Source: Streptomyces aureus (GTDB lineage: Bacteria; Actinomycetota; Actinomycetes; Streptomycetales; Streptomycetaceae). From it: a DNA stretch of 64,000 bases. The number at the start of each line of letters is the position of its first letter. Positions within the stretch are counted from its first letter, which is position 1. The position numbers were made by a program, and so were the translations under genes. Below the pieces are notes generated by a model that worked only from the letters and a program-made list of their open reading frames with translations, ran no database searches and was not told the origin of the DNA. Positions 8,146-17,054 of this stretch are shown here, in pieces. Location of the stretch: positions 396,287 to 460,286 of the forward strand of contig NZ_KL647039.1 in NCBI RefSeq assembly GCF_000725495.1, read 5' to 3'.

Positions 8146-9002
8146 CGGCCGGCTCCGGCGGCGGGCTGTCCCTGCCCGGCGCCCGGTCCCTCGGCGGATA
8201 CGGACCAGGCGGCGCCGTACTGCTGGTACAGGTCTCCGGCGACCTTTCGGGCCGAGCGGATGAGCAGCGACTTGTCGAGGCGGCCGCGCCGACGGCCGGC
8301 GAGCTGGGCGGCGCCGGCCGGGTCGTCGGCGATCGTCCCGACGACACGGGCTCCGGTCTGGGCCGCGACGAGCATGTCGTTGACCTGGTGGACCAGCTTG
8401 GCGGAGTCGCCCGGGTCGGCGACGAGGACGACACCGATGAACGGGGTCGCGAGCCCGCCGGCGCCGCGCGGGCCGCCGTGCAGCTTGGCGGACAGGGCCG
8501 CGGCGCGGTCGCGGACGCGGGCGATGGACTCGGGCTCGGTACGGGCGAGCAGGAGCACCAGGGCGGCGTGCGGGAAGAGTTCGGCGGCGGGGGTGTCCCC
8601 GCTGATCCGGCCGCAGTCGGCGATGACGTCGGCGGGCGCGTCCGGGGAGTCGGCGAGCTGGGCGAACGCCCGGCCCAGGGTGGGCCAGAGTCCGGCGAGA
8701 CCGGCGGCCTGCTCGGACATCCCGAGGCCGACGAGGACCTCGAGACCACCGCTCAACGGCTGTACGTGGTCCCAGAGCTGGTCGGGTACGAGACCGCGCC
8801 GGGCGGTCGCCGCGATCGACAGCATGCCGGTGTTGGGGTTCAGCGGGCCGCCGTGGGCCGCCGCGCTGCGGTACACGAGGTCGCCGCCGGCCGGGTCGGT
8901 CTCGGCGAGCAGGACCCGGCGGGGCCAGACCGCCGCGAGCGCGACGGCGGCGGTGGTGACCCCGGGGGAACCCTTGTCTGCGGCGAGGGCGATGAGCGCC
9001 AT
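8142..9002 (-). CDS. tadZ: TadZ/CpaE-like ParA/MinD-fold protein
   Basis: 286 residues. The opening MALIALAADKGSPGVTTAAVA is a deviant Walker A of the MinD/ParA type, but the residue that is normally the second Lys is Val (KGSPGVTT), and the signature is followed by AETDPAGGDLVYR (Walker A' Asp). It sits between cpaB and tadA, where TadZ/CpaE localises the Tad machine. The lost Lys suggests weak or absent ATP hydrolysis, a feature I associate with actinobacterial homologues of this class. The tail is Gly/Pro/Gln-rich. Confidence 0.85.
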   Translation of the reverse strand: MALIALAADKGSPGVTTAAVALAAVWPRRVLLAETDPAGGDLVYRSAAAHGGPLNPNTGMLSIAATARRGLVPDQLWDHVQPLSGGLEVLVGLGMSEQAAGLAGLWPTLGRAFAQLADSPDAPADVIADCGRISGDTPAAELFPHAALVLLLARTEPESIARVRDRAAALSAKLHGGPRGAGGLATPFIGVVLVADPGDSAKLVHQVNDMLVAAQTGARVVGTIADDPAGAAQLAGRRRGRLDKSLLIRSARKVAGDLYQQYGAAWSVSAEGPGAGQGQPAAGAGR

Positions 9003-9022
9003 GTCCGTCTACTCACTCGCCT

Positions 9023-9751
9023 CTAGTTGCCGGGAACGATGACGAGGGCGACCTGGCCGGCCGAGGCCGCGGTGGTGACGGCGGCCGCCTGACCGCTGTC
9101 CAGGATCAGCGTGACGGGCAGGTTGGTGCTGCTGATGGTGCTGTCCGAGTCGTTCTTGACCGCACTGACCTTCGCCCGTTCGACGATGAGGCCGTCGCCA
9201 CCGCCCGAGGAGCCGGCGGAGCCCGTCGCGTTCGACGAACCGCGGCTGCCGCTCGATCCGGTGTCGCCGACGCGGTAGACGGCCACCGTGTCACCGGGCT
9301 TGATGTCCGCGGGGTACTGCCCCTCCTTGAGGGAGACGCCCACGGAGACCTTGCCTGCGGGAAGCTCCGCGCCACTGGCGAACATCTCACCGATGACCAC
9401 GGTCCCCTTGTAGATCGGGGACTTGGCCTTGAGCTTCTTCAGCTCGCCGAGCTGTGCCCACGGGACGTAGTTGATGGACGCGTCCTCGGCGACCAGCACG
9501 GAGGTCGTGTGGTCGCCCACGGACTCGCCGGCCTGGATGTCGCTCGTCACCTTCACGACCTCGACCCGGTCACCGGCGCGCAGCACCAGCATGGTCGCGC
9601 CGAGCGCGCCGACGAGGATGAGGAGCACCGCGAGGGCGGCCAGTGCGGGTTTGCGCTCGCGAGGCGGGCTGGGCAGACGCTCGCCGACCGCCGGCTGCGC
9701 CGACCCGGCGGAACGGCCGTTGCCCGCCCCCGTACGCTCTTGGATCCTCAC
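9023..9751 (-). CDS. cpaB: CpaB/RcpC-like SAF-domain protein
   Basis: 242 residues, first gene of the Tad operon. A basic N-terminus and one membrane anchor (ALAALAVLLILVGALGATMLVL) precede an extracytoplasmic SAF domain (VVKVTSDIQAGESVGDHTTSVL) and a second half with VSLKEGQYPADIKPGDTVAVY, typical of Flp pilus assembly protein CpaB/RcpC. A Ser/Gly linker (about 170-190) interrupts the domain. In Gram-negatives this protein works with the secretin; there is no secretin here, as expected in a monoderm, so it probably guides the fibre through the wall. Confidence 0.85.
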   Translation of the reverse strand: MRIQERTGAGNGRSAGSAQPAVGERLPSPPRERKPALAALAVLLILVGALGATMLVLRAGDRVEVVKVTSDIQAGESVGDHTTSVLVAEDASINYVPWAQLGELKKLKAKSPIYKGTVVIGEMFASGAELPAGKVSVGVSLKEGQYPADIKPGDTVAVYRVGDTGSSGSRGSSNATGSAGSSGGGDGLIVERAKVSAVKNDSDSTISSTNLPVTLILDSGQAAAVTTAASAGQVALVIVPGN

Positions 9752-10111
9752 GCAACCGCTCCCCGTACACCCAAGAAAATGTCTGTCAATTCACGAGCCA
9801 AGTAGGACACTTCACCCCCGATCCCCTTTACGGGACGGACCGTGCGACCTGGCCGGACTTCCGGCGCCAGGGCGAGTGTCAAGCCATGGCACCGTATCAG
9901 CCGCACATAAGCCCCTCAAGGCGCTCCAAGGGCCCTGCGGCACACCCGACTCGACGTTATCGACGCGCAACGGCGGCCGTTCGGTTCCGTGTTGAGGGCG
10001 ACGTCACGGACTGTCCGTCACCTGTGCGCCAGCGAATCACCACCGCGGTCCGGAACGGCCGTCACGGCCCGTGCACGAGGCCTGCACGAGGTGCTCACGC
10101 ACGGGCCGGAC
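9752..10111. other. Intergenic region upstream of the Tad operon
   Basis: 360 bp between cpaB (starts 9751, minus) and the end of the immunity-like gene (10112, minus). It must hold the Tad promoter. A TTGACA hexamer on the minus strand (complement of 9784-9789) is the best -35-like element, but the matching -10 position would read TACGGG and lie almost on the cpaB ribosome-binding region, so I do not call a promoter. The rest shows no convincing gene; short frames across it lack Streptomyces codon bias. Confidence 0.5.
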
Positions 10112-10732
10112 TCAGAACCCCCACGGGCTGGGATGAGGCGTGACGCCCGGGTCCTCCGACCAGACCAGGCGGGCCTCCAGGTCGTCGCCGAGGAGCTCGG
10201 TCAGACGGGAGACGGCCCAGGCGTTCCAGTAAACGCCGCCGGGGAACTCGGGAACCCGGAACGCGGCGAGCCTCACGGGCACGGCTTCCGGCCGGAAGTG
10301 GGCCTTGGTGATCTCGCCGGTGGTCCGCTTCGGCTTGGACGACCGGCGGGTGTCCAGGCAGTCGACGACGGGCTCCACGACCTGGAGGACGTAGTCGTCG
10401 GAGCCGCCGCCGTCGCCGGGGAGGGCCGGCCCGGCCGGTTCGGTGACGACCGGCACGAAGGGACCCGAGGCCGACAGCTCGGCCTCGAGCAGGCCCGCCA
10501 CGCGCCGGCTCAGGACCGGAGCACCGGGATAGCCGCTCGGGAACTCGCTCCTGCGCCAGCCGGGATTGCCGTCCCACGAACCGGTGAGCGAGGTCGGCAT
10601 GTCCGCCTCGGACCCGGTGATCTGCCGGCGGATGAGTTTCCTCAGGGAACTGCCGAGGAGCAGCGTCCGGAACTCGCCCATGCGCGGCAGCAGGCGGTAG
10701 ACGGCAAGGGCGTTCGAGGTGCTGTCGGTCAT
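10112..10732 (-). CDS. Immunity-like protein, tandem paralogue 1 (Imm11-like?)
   Basis: 206 residues, soluble. It is a clear paralogue of the next upstream gene: both begin with xLAVYRLxP, contain YPGAPxLxxxxA, VVDCxDTRxSS, and end WNAWAVxRLTELLGDDLEARLVW-SEDPG (shared piecewise). The pattern xVDCxDxxxS followed by a FRVPxF strand resembles Imm11 (DUF1629) immunity proteins, but that assignment is from memory of the family and is tentative. It lies directly downstream of the Rhs toxin gene on the same strand, the usual place for the cognate immunity gene; the duplicate may protect against a related toxin tip. Confidence 0.75.
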   Translation of the reverse strand: MTDSTSNALAVYRLLPRMGEFRTLLLGSSLRKLIRRQITGSEADMPTSLTGSWDGNPGWRRSEFPSGYPGAPVLSRRVAGLLEAELSASGPFVPVVTEPAGPALPGDGGGSDDYVLQVVEPVVDCLDTRRSSKPKRTTGEITKAHFRPEAVPVRLAAFRVPEFPGGVYWNAWAVSRLTELLGDDLEARLVWSEDPGVTPHPSPWGF

Positions 10733-10750
10733 CTGAGGTCCCGTCCGGAC

Positions 10751-11347
10751 TCAGAACCCCCACGGGCCGGGATGAGGCCTGACACCCGGGTCCTCGGACC
10801 AGACCAGGCGGGCCTCCAGGTCGTCTCCGAGGAGCTCGGTCAGACGGTTGACCGCCCAGGCGTTCCACTGCACGGCGACAGGGAACTGCGGCACGCGGAA
10901 GGAGGGCAGGGCCAGCGGGAGGGCGTCCGGGCGGAAGACGGTCTTCTGCATCTCGCCGGTCGCCTTCTTCGGCTGCGACGAGGCGCGGGTGTCCACGCAG
11001 TCGACGACCTGGTCCACGAGGTGGAGCAGGTAGGCGTCCGCGGGCGCCCCTTCGACGCGGACCGGAAGCAGGCCGCCCGACTTCTCCAGATCCTCCCGCA
11101 GCCGGTCCGCGAGCGGGCCGGCGAGGATCGGAGCGCCGGGATAGTCGGACGCGAACTCGGCCTTGCGGGCCTTCGGATCACCCGTCCACTCCGCCGCGAA
11201 CGCGGTGGGCCGCGGCGCCCGGTCGCCCTGGAACTGCCAGCGCTTGAGATCGATGAGCGAGTCGTCCAGACGCAGGGTGCGCAGATTCCGGGCGCTCGGC
11301 ATGAGCCGGTACACGGCCAGGGGTTCGGAGTTCATGGAGGACATCAT
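10751..11347 (-). CDS. Immunity-like protein, tandem paralogue 2, coupled to the Rhs toxin
   Basis: About 198 residues from ATG 11347, which overlaps the Rhs stop (ATGA); an ATG at 11335 (MNSEPLAVYR) would also work. Paralogue of the downstream 10112-10732 protein, with the last 30 residues almost identical between the two. Because it is translationally coupled to the toxin, it is the better candidate for the cognate immunity protein of the AHH-like nuclease tip. No signal peptide or membrane segment; it would act in the cytoplasm on toxin that enters or escapes. Confidence 0.8.
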   Translation of the reverse strand: MMSSMNSEPLAVYRLMPSARNLRTLRLDDSLIDLKRWQFQGDRAPRPTAFAAEWTGDPKARKAEFASDYPGAPILAGPLADRLREDLEKSGGLLPVRVEGAPADAYLLHLVDQVVDCVDTRASSQPKKATGEMQKTVFRPDALPLALPSFRVPQFPVAVQWNAWAVNRLTELLGDDLEARLVWSEDPGVRPHPGPWGF

Positions 11348-14300
11348 CACGCCGTCCAGTAGGCGGTGCTCGGCACCGAGGTGGTGACGCCGGACAGCTC
11401 GGACTCGATCTGCCGGCCGATACTGCGCAGTTCCCTCCGAAGCGTCGTGCGGATGGCGCGGTCCCCGAAGCCCCGGGCGACGCGGTCCGCGACGACGTTG
11501 TGCAGATGGGCGTCGAGGCGGCCGAGGAAACGGTTGCTGTGCGTGAAGTTGTGCGGCCTCGGATGCCCCAGCGGGATGCCGTTCGCAGCGTCGTTGATGT
11601 CGACCTTGTACTTGGCCAGGAGTCCCCTCATCCGCGGGCCGCCGCCGCGCGAGAACCCGGAGGGGACGATGTGGGCGGCCGCCTGGCCGGGTCCCACCGC
11701 GCGGCCCTCCTTCGCCATGTTCTCGCCGAGGATCTTGGAGCACTGCTTCAGGCCGAGATAGTCGGACCACAGCAGCGGGTTGACGACGTAGCGGCGCGGG
11801 TTGGGCCCGGCGTCCATGCCCAGCGGATCGGGGCTGAGGTAGACGGCCGACGCCGGGTCGTAGTGCCGGAAGCAGTTGTGGTGCAGCCCCGTCTCGGCGT
11901 CGTGGTACTGGCCGGGGAAGCGCAGCGGGGTGGACGCGCCGGAGCCCGGCACCGCGCGTGACCCCTGATCGGAACGGGTTCCCAGCCCCCACAGTGTGGT
12001 GTCGCCGCGCCAGACGATCACGCCGGACTCGTCGACGAGTTCGGTCGGGGTGCCGACCAGGTCCGTGACGATGGCGAAGAACCGTTCGTCCATGACGTCC
12101 TGGGGCGCGCCGGCCTGGGTCGTGCGCTCCGTCTGGGTCAGAGGGCGGGTGTCGTCGCGCTCCCAGGTGAGCGTCGTCTCGAGGTCGGCTCCCCCGTCCG
12201 TGCCGGCCACCCGGCCGGTCTGCTCGACGAGGTGTGGGCCGTCCCACACGAAACGCGTCTCCTCGGCGACCGTGACCCCGTCCGCCGCGAGGCGCCGCTT
12301 GGCCACGCGGCGGCCGAGCGCGTCGTGGAGGTAGCACCACCGTGTGCCGTCCGGCGTGGTGACGCCGACGAGCCGGTCCTCGGCGTCCCAGGAGTAGCGC
12401 CAGATGTCCGGCTTCCGCGACAGCCTGGTGCGGCGGCGCAGGACGACACGGCCGGCGTCGTCGTACTCGTAGTGGACGGAACCGGCACCGACGAGTCGGT
12501 TGCCGGCGTAGGCGCGCGCGCCCCGCGCCTCGGGTTGGTCGCGGTCCGCCGGCCAGTCCGCGCCGGTCACGTTGCCCGTCCCGTCGTAGGCGTACGACTC
12601 GGTCCAGCCGGCGGCGCGCACCGCGGTGACCTGGCCCAGGACGTCGAGGTCGAAGGTGCGCCGGCCGGCGGCCGGGTCGTCGATCCCGGTCAGGTTCCCG
12701 TCCGCGCGGTAGGTGTACGTCCGGCGGGCCGGAGGACGGGAGGAGCGGATGTCCTCCAGCGTCTGGGAGCCGAGGCGGTCCCCGGTGTCCCAGGCGAAAC
12801 CGAGGGTGAGGCCGTGCCCGAACGCCCGGGCCGTCTCACGTCCCGCGGCGTCGTAGGAGGAGGTGAGCACGTGACCCGCGGTGCTGAGCGCCGTGCGGTT
12901 CCCCGCGGCGTCGTAGGTGTACGTGGTGGTGGCACCGGCCGGTGTGACACGGCGGACCGGCCGCCCCGCGGCGTCGTACGACGTGGCGAGCTCGCGTCCG
13001 TCCACCGCTTCTCCGGCGATGCGCCCGGCCCCGTCGTAGCGGAGCGTCAGGGTGGCGTCGGGGCCCTCGGCCCGCAGGAGACGGCCCCCGGGCGTGTGCG
13101 TGAACACCGTGGTCCGGCCGTCCACGGTCTTCTCGACCTGGTTGCCCACCGCGTCGTAGGCGAAGGCGGTGCTCTGCCCCAGCGGGTTCGTCCGGCCGGT
13201 GAGCCGGCGCGCGGCGTCGTAGGCGTAGCGGACGGTCCGCCCGTCGAAGTCGGTCTCGGACGTCGGGCTGCCCACCGCGTCGTAGGTGTAGTCCCAGGTC
13301 AGGCCCCTCGGATCGGTGACCTGGCAGAGGCGCAGCTCGCTGTCGTGGCGGAAGGCGTACCGCGCGCCGTCCGGTGTCGTGCGGGCGGTCAGCAGGTCGA
13401 AGGCCCCGTACTCGAACCGGGTGACCCGGCCCAGGGCGTCGGTGTGCGTGAGCCGGTTCCCCTCGCCGTCGTACGTCCACGCCTCGGTCGATCCGTCCGG
13501 GCCCGTCCGGGCGGCGAGATGTCCCTCCACGGTCCATTCCTGGCGGGTCACCTCCCCGACCGGGTCGACGACGGCGGTGACCCGCCCGGAGGCGTCGTAT
13601 CCGAACCGGGTCTCCGCCCCCAGGGCGTCGGTCGCGGAAACGATCTGTCCCGCGGGGTTGTTGACGAACCGCTGGACGGCGCCGAGCGGATCGGTCACGG
13701 AGGTGACGGCACCGGTCCGGTCCCGGGTGAACTCCGTGGTCGTCCCGTCGGTGTCGGTCAGTGACGTGCAGTTGCCCCGCTCGTCCCACTCCTGACGTAC
13801 GACCGTGCCGTCGTATCCCGTGAGCTCGACGGGCAGGCCCTGCGCGTTGTACCGGGCCGCGGACACCGTGCCGTCGGGGAGCACCACTTCGGTGAGCCGG
13901 CCGAGCTCGTCCCACTCCATCCGCGTGACCTGTCCCAACCGGTCGGTGCGGGAGGTCGGTTGATCCCGCCGGTTCCATTCGTGGAACTCGGTGTGGCCCA
14001 GCGCGTCCGTCTCGGCGATCAACTGGTACGCGTCGTTGAACTGATAGACGGTGGTGTGCCCCAGGGAACTGACGGCGCGGGTCAGGTGCCTCTCGTCGTC
14101 GTAGTCGAAGGTGTAGTCGAGGATTCCGTGCACACCGTTGACGGCGACACAGCGGCCCGGCTCGTCGTACGTGTACCGGTACCAGGCTCCGTTGCGGTCC
14201 TCCCAGCCGGTGAGACGGCCGCGGTCGTCGTAGACGAGCTTCAGAGGCCGGCCCGAGGAGTTGCGGACCTCGGTGAGACGCCCGTGCTTGTCGTAGCCGT

Positions 14301-15927
14301 ACGTCATCAGGGTCGGCCGCGCGGGGTCGCTGAGCAGGGTGAGGTTCACGACCCGCCCCGACTCGCAGGTGACGCCGATGCGGTAGCCGCCCTGGTGGAC
14401 GATCTCGGCCGGGCTGCCGTCGGCGGCGTACTCGACGGTGATCGTGTTGTCGTTCCGGTCGCCGATCGCGGCGAGGGGCAGTTCCCGCGGCGGCCGGCCC
14501 TCCCGGGGCCGGAAGCTCAGGGTGCCGCCCGTCTCCGGCCGGCTCACCGTGAGGGTCCCCCCGGGGCCGCCGTCCCAGCTCAGCGGCCAGTGCGGACCCT
14601 CCACGGGCAGGACGGGCACGTCCGGTTCGGGCACGGGGTAGGTGAGGACCATGCCGTCCGCGGCGAAGAACCGTACGCCCGTGGCGTCGAGGACCAGCCG
14701 CTGGTCGAGCGTGGAGGTCCAGGCCCGCCCGAAGTGACGGCCGCCGGTCAGACCGGTGCGGTGGTGGCGCTCCAGCACCAGGGGCAGTACACCGTCCAGA
14801 GACACGTCCGTCTCGGACATCACCATCTGGCCCGTCGCCATGTCGATGGGATCTCCGCAGGTGAAGAGCTTCTTCATCGGACGGCCGAGGGAGCGTGCGC
14901 TCTTGCCGAACCCCTTGGCCCCCAACGCCAGGCCCTTGAGACCGGTCTTGCCGAAGGCCTTGAGGCCCTTGAGTCCCTTGGCGAGTCCGCCGAGGGTGGT
15001 GAGCCCCTTCATCCCGGGTATGCAGTCCAGCGCCGCGAAGGCCACATCCCACAGGGAGGCTTGGCCCTTCGCGTATTTGTTGAGCGTGTCGGCGAGCACC
15101 ACCAGCGCGGCGACCAGCACGATCGCGCCGAGGATCGGCCCCCCGATGATCATCGCGATGATCCCCACCACCGCCACGACCACCTTGCACACCGTGACGA
15201 TCGTGTCCCAGTTGTCGGAGAACCAGTCCCCGACCTCCTCCCACCACTTCCGGTTGTGGATCCCCGCGTCCGACGCCTCGTCGATCTTCGACTTCGCGTC
15301 CCGCGCCGCCTCCTCCCGCATCCTGCGGGCGTCCTCGGCCATCTTCTTCGCCGCGTCCAGCGCACTGTTCGCGTTCGTCACGTCCGACTGCGCGCTCGTC
15401 TGCGCGGACTTGGCGTGCTGGGCATCCCGCGTCGCGGCACGGACCTTCGACTCGTCCGGCTTCTCCGCGTCCTTGCCGCCCGTCGGATCGTCCTTGTACT
15501 TGTCCGCTTCCTTGGTCGCCCGCGTCACCCACGAATCCGCCGACGACAAACGGGACTTGGCGGAGCCGAGATCCGCCTGCGCCTCCCGCCCCTTGGCGAG
15601 GGCCTTGTCGGCCAGCGCCTGCGCCCGCTCCAGCTTCGGCCAGTAGTCCCCGAGCGCGTCCCCCGCCATCTCGTACGACTTCTTCAGCTTCTTCAGCTGC
15701 TTCGGCACATCCGAGAACTCGTCCTGGAACGCCTTCGCCGACTTCCCCGCCCAGGCGAGAACAGCGTCCTCACCCGCCATCCCCTTGATCAGCCGCAAGG
15801 CGTCCGACACGTCATCGGCGAAGTCGAGCAGATCCTTCGAGAGCTTGCGCACCCGGTCCGGATCACCCGGCGTCGGGTCTTTGTCCAGCTCCAGGACATG
15901 CCAGTCACCCGGCCGATTCCCCGCCAT
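11347..15927 (-). CDS. Rhs/YD-repeat polymorphic toxin with WXG-type N-terminus and AHH-like nuclease tip
   Basis: 1526 residues. Order: an N-terminal WXG-type helical region (residues ~15-110; PTPGDPDRVRKLSKDL then LAWAGKSAKAFQDEF, WAG in the WXG position); a Lys/Asp/Ala-rich coiled-coil stretch (~110-230); a hydrophobic helical pair (~245-290, VVVAVVGIIAMIIGG, LGAIVLVAALVVLAD) and DVAFAALDCIPGMKGL; a DUF6531-type junction (CGDPIDMATGQMV); many YD repeats (GxxxxYxYDxxG); the Rhs core ending (RFPGQYHDAETGLHHNCFRHYDP ... YLSPDPLG, quoted piecewise); and a variable tip of ~135 residues with AAAHIVPSG, NGIPL, HNFTHSNRFLGRLDAHLHN, the His pattern of AHH/HNH-like nucleases. Probably exported by the nearby T7SS-like machine. 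Confidence 0.92.
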   Translation of the reverse strand: MAGNRPGDWHVLELDKDPTPGDPDRVRKLSKDLLDFADDVSDALRLIKGMAGEDAVLAWAGKSAKAFQDEFSDVPKQLKKLKKSYEMAGDALGDYWPKLERAQALADKALAKGREAQADLGSAKSRLSSADSWVTRATKEADKYKDDPTGGKDAEKPDESKVRAATRDAQHAKSAQTSAQSDVTNANSALDAAKKMAEDARRMREEAARDAKSKIDEASDAGIHNRKWWEEVGDWFSDNWDTIVTVCKVVVAVVGIIAMIIGGPILGAIVLVAALVVLADTLNKYAKGQASLWDVAFAALDCIPGMKGLTTLGGLAKGLKGLKAFGKTGLKGLALGAKGFGKSARSLGRPMKKLFTCGDPIDMATGQMVMSETDVSLDGVLPLVLERHHRTGLTGGRHFGRAWTSTLDQRLVLDATGVRFFAADGMVLTYPVPEPDVPVLPVEGPHWPLSWDGGPGGTLTVSRPETGGTLSFRPREGRPPRELPLAAIGDRNDNTITVEYAADGSPAEIVHQGGYRIGVTCESGRVVNLTLLSDPARPTLMTYGYDKHGRLTEVRNSSGRPLKLVYDDRGRLTGWEDRNGAWYRYTYDEPGRCVAVNGVHGILDYTFDYDDERHLTRAVSSLGHTTVYQFNDAYQLIAETDALGHTEFHEWNRRDQPTSRTDRLGQVTRMEWDELGRLTEVVLPDGTVSAARYNAQGLPVELTGYDGTVVRQEWDERGNCTSLTDTDGTTTEFTRDRTGAVTSVTDPLGAVQRFVNNPAGQIVSATDALGAETRFGYDASGRVTAVVDPVGEVTRQEWTVEGHLAARTGPDGSTEAWTYDGEGNRLTHTDALGRVTRFEYGAFDLLTARTTPDGARYAFRHDSELRLCQVTDPRGLTWDYTYDAVGSPTSETDFDGRTVRYAYDAARRLTGRTNPLGQSTAFAYDAVGNQVEKTVDGRTTVFTHTPGGRLLRAEGPDATLTLRYDGAGRIAGEAVDGRELATSYDAAGRPVRRVTPAGATTTYTYDAAGNRTALSTAGHVLTSSYDAAGRETARAFGHGLTLGFAWDTGDRLGSQTLEDIRSSRPPARRTYTYRADGNLTGIDDPAAGRRTFDLDVLGQVTAVRAAGWTESYAYDGTGNVTGADWPADRDQPEARGARAYAGNRLVGAGSVHYEYDDAGRVVLRRRTRLSRKPDIWRYSWDAEDRLVGVTTPDGTRWCYLHDALGRRVAKRRLAADGVTVAEETRFVWDGPHLVEQTGRVAGTDGGADLETTLTWERDDTRPLTQTERTTQAGAPQDVMDERFFAIVTDLVGTPTELVDESGVIVWRGDTTLWGLGTRSDQGSRAVPGSGASTPLRFPGQYHDAETGLHHNCFRHYDPASAVYLSPDPLGMDAGPNPRRYVVNPLLWSDYLGLKQCSKILGENMAKEGRAVGPGQAAAHIVPSGFSRGGGPRMRGLLAKYKVDINDAANGIPLGHPRPHNFTHSNRFLGRLDAHLHNVVADRVARGFGDRAIRTTLRRELRSIGRQIESELSGVTTSVPSTAYWTA

Positions 15928-16021
15928 GCCGCAACCCCCGTCACGTCCGTCTCAACAACAACCGTACGCATGAGCGAAGTTACTGGACCGGCGCGAAGTG
16001 AGAAAGGAAAGGGCCGCGGGT

Positions 16022-16672
16022 CTAGGACCGCGCGAAGCGGAACGTGGAGGTGACGGCGTCGAAGACGTCGAAGAAGGAGTCGGCGAGATCGAGCACCTGA
16101 CTGCTGCCCGCTACCAGGGCGACCTTGCCCTCCTGGCCGGGCACGGGGATGAACGTCTGCATCAGCACGGCGCGGATCGTGCGCCCGAGGCTGTCGTCGG
16201 GGACGGGGATGTCCTCGATGCCGTACGTCCGGGCGGCGGGACCTACGCCGGGTATCTCGACGGTGGTGACCTTCCGCCAGGCGTCGCCCTCCTTCTTCGC
16301 CTCCCGCACGGCGAGTTGGCCCGCCATGACCTGAGGGTCGGTGGACAGGGGCTCACCCGCGCGCGTACGTCCGCCGACGATGGAGACGGTGACCGAGCCG
16401 GTGATCGGGGTGTCGCCGCCGAAGGACTCGGCCATGCAGCCGCAGTAGAGGGCACCCGAGTTCCAGGCGTCCGCCGCCGCTCTACGGAGGAAGCCGACGT
16501 AGGTGTCGCGGTACGGCGCCAACTCGGGCCTCTGCCGGATCCGTTCGCTCACCATCCGCCGGATGGAGTCGTCCCGGGACTCGGGCCGCACGTCGAACTC
16601 CCACCACGACTCCGGCACCTTGATCCGGAAACCGCCGCGCTCGACGGTGAGGGTTTCGATGTAGCGGTCCAT
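16022..16672 (-). CDS. P1-family small protein upstream of the Rhs toxin (possible chaperone)
   Basis: 216 residues from ATG 16672. Soluble, acidic. It opens with a beta-type stretch GGFRIKVPESWWEFDVRPES and closes with VALVAGSSQVLDLADSFFDVF then DAVTSTFRF. The same frame of motifs occurs at 22748-23464 (YRLAAPEGWERV ... FSTPMEPLADALVTLFDSIA) and 27351-27896 (YRLLVPRDWFRV ... LCDAIAHSLRW), defining family P1 of this locus. The opening I/L-x-x-P-x-x-W and the FDxxxxT/S-L/F-R-x ending recall Mog1/PsbP/DcrB (DUF1795)-like proteins, the fold of Eag chaperones of Rhs toxins in type VI systems. That relation is inference. Confidence 0.75.
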   Translation of the reverse strand: MDRYIETLTVERGGFRIKVPESWWEFDVRPESRDDSIRRMVSERIRQRPELAPYRDTYVGFLRRAAADAWNSGALYCGCMAESFGGDTPITGSVTVSIVGGRTRAGEPLSTDPQVMAGQLAVREAKKEGDAWRKVTTVEIPGVGPAARTYGIEDIPVPDDSLGRTIRAVLMQTFIPVPGQEGKVALVAGSSQVLDLADSFFDVFDAVTSTFRFARS

Positions 16673-17054
16673 GGCGCCCCCGGGTGCGTCGTTGATCCTC
16701 TGCCTTGTGTGCGAACCGGCCCCGTGTGTTCGACCCGTTCGGCTCGGGCCAGCGTACGAGGTGCGGCGGACGCGGGGACGACACCCCGGAGACGAGGAGC
16801 TCCACCCGCGCGGCACCTCATGTGAAGGTGTCGAACGCAAACGCCGCGCGAGATGTGGAAGCGGGCCCGACGCCGCACGGGCCGATGTGTCCCGGAACAC
16901 CATCAGGCCACCGCGGAACGCCACTTCACCCCGGAACACCCCCGTATGCCCACGTCCAGCTCGGGGTTTCCGCCTGGCGAAACCAAGAGCCCCATGGATA
17001 CCGTCATTGCCCTTGACCGACTTCGCCCAACCGATGTCCCCCGGGGAGTCCCTT
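16673..17054. other. Divergent intergenic region with small inverted repeat
   Basis: 382 bp between the P1 gene (minus) and the lipoprotein gene (plus). It must contain both promoters, but no HrdB-type pair stands out. Visible structure: a bulged inverted repeat GTTTCcGCC-T-GGCGAAAC at 16966-16983, and a direct repeat CCGGAACACC near 16892 and 16931. Either could be an operator. Open frames across the region lack codon bias. Confidence 0.4.

Noticed and set aside
5877..8749. Long upstream extension of the tadB frame
   Set aside because: Runs over tadA and tadZ with Arg/Pro/Ser noise composition; tadA and tadZ are clear in another phase.
9784..9789. TTGACA as cpaB promoter -35
   Set aside because: No -10 in the correct spacing; the -10 window falls on the ribosome-binding region of cpaB.
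12232..13764. 510-codon plus-strand frame opposite the Rhs gene
   Set aside because: Shadow of the Rhs YD repeats; the repeat periodicity only translates sensibly on the minus strand.
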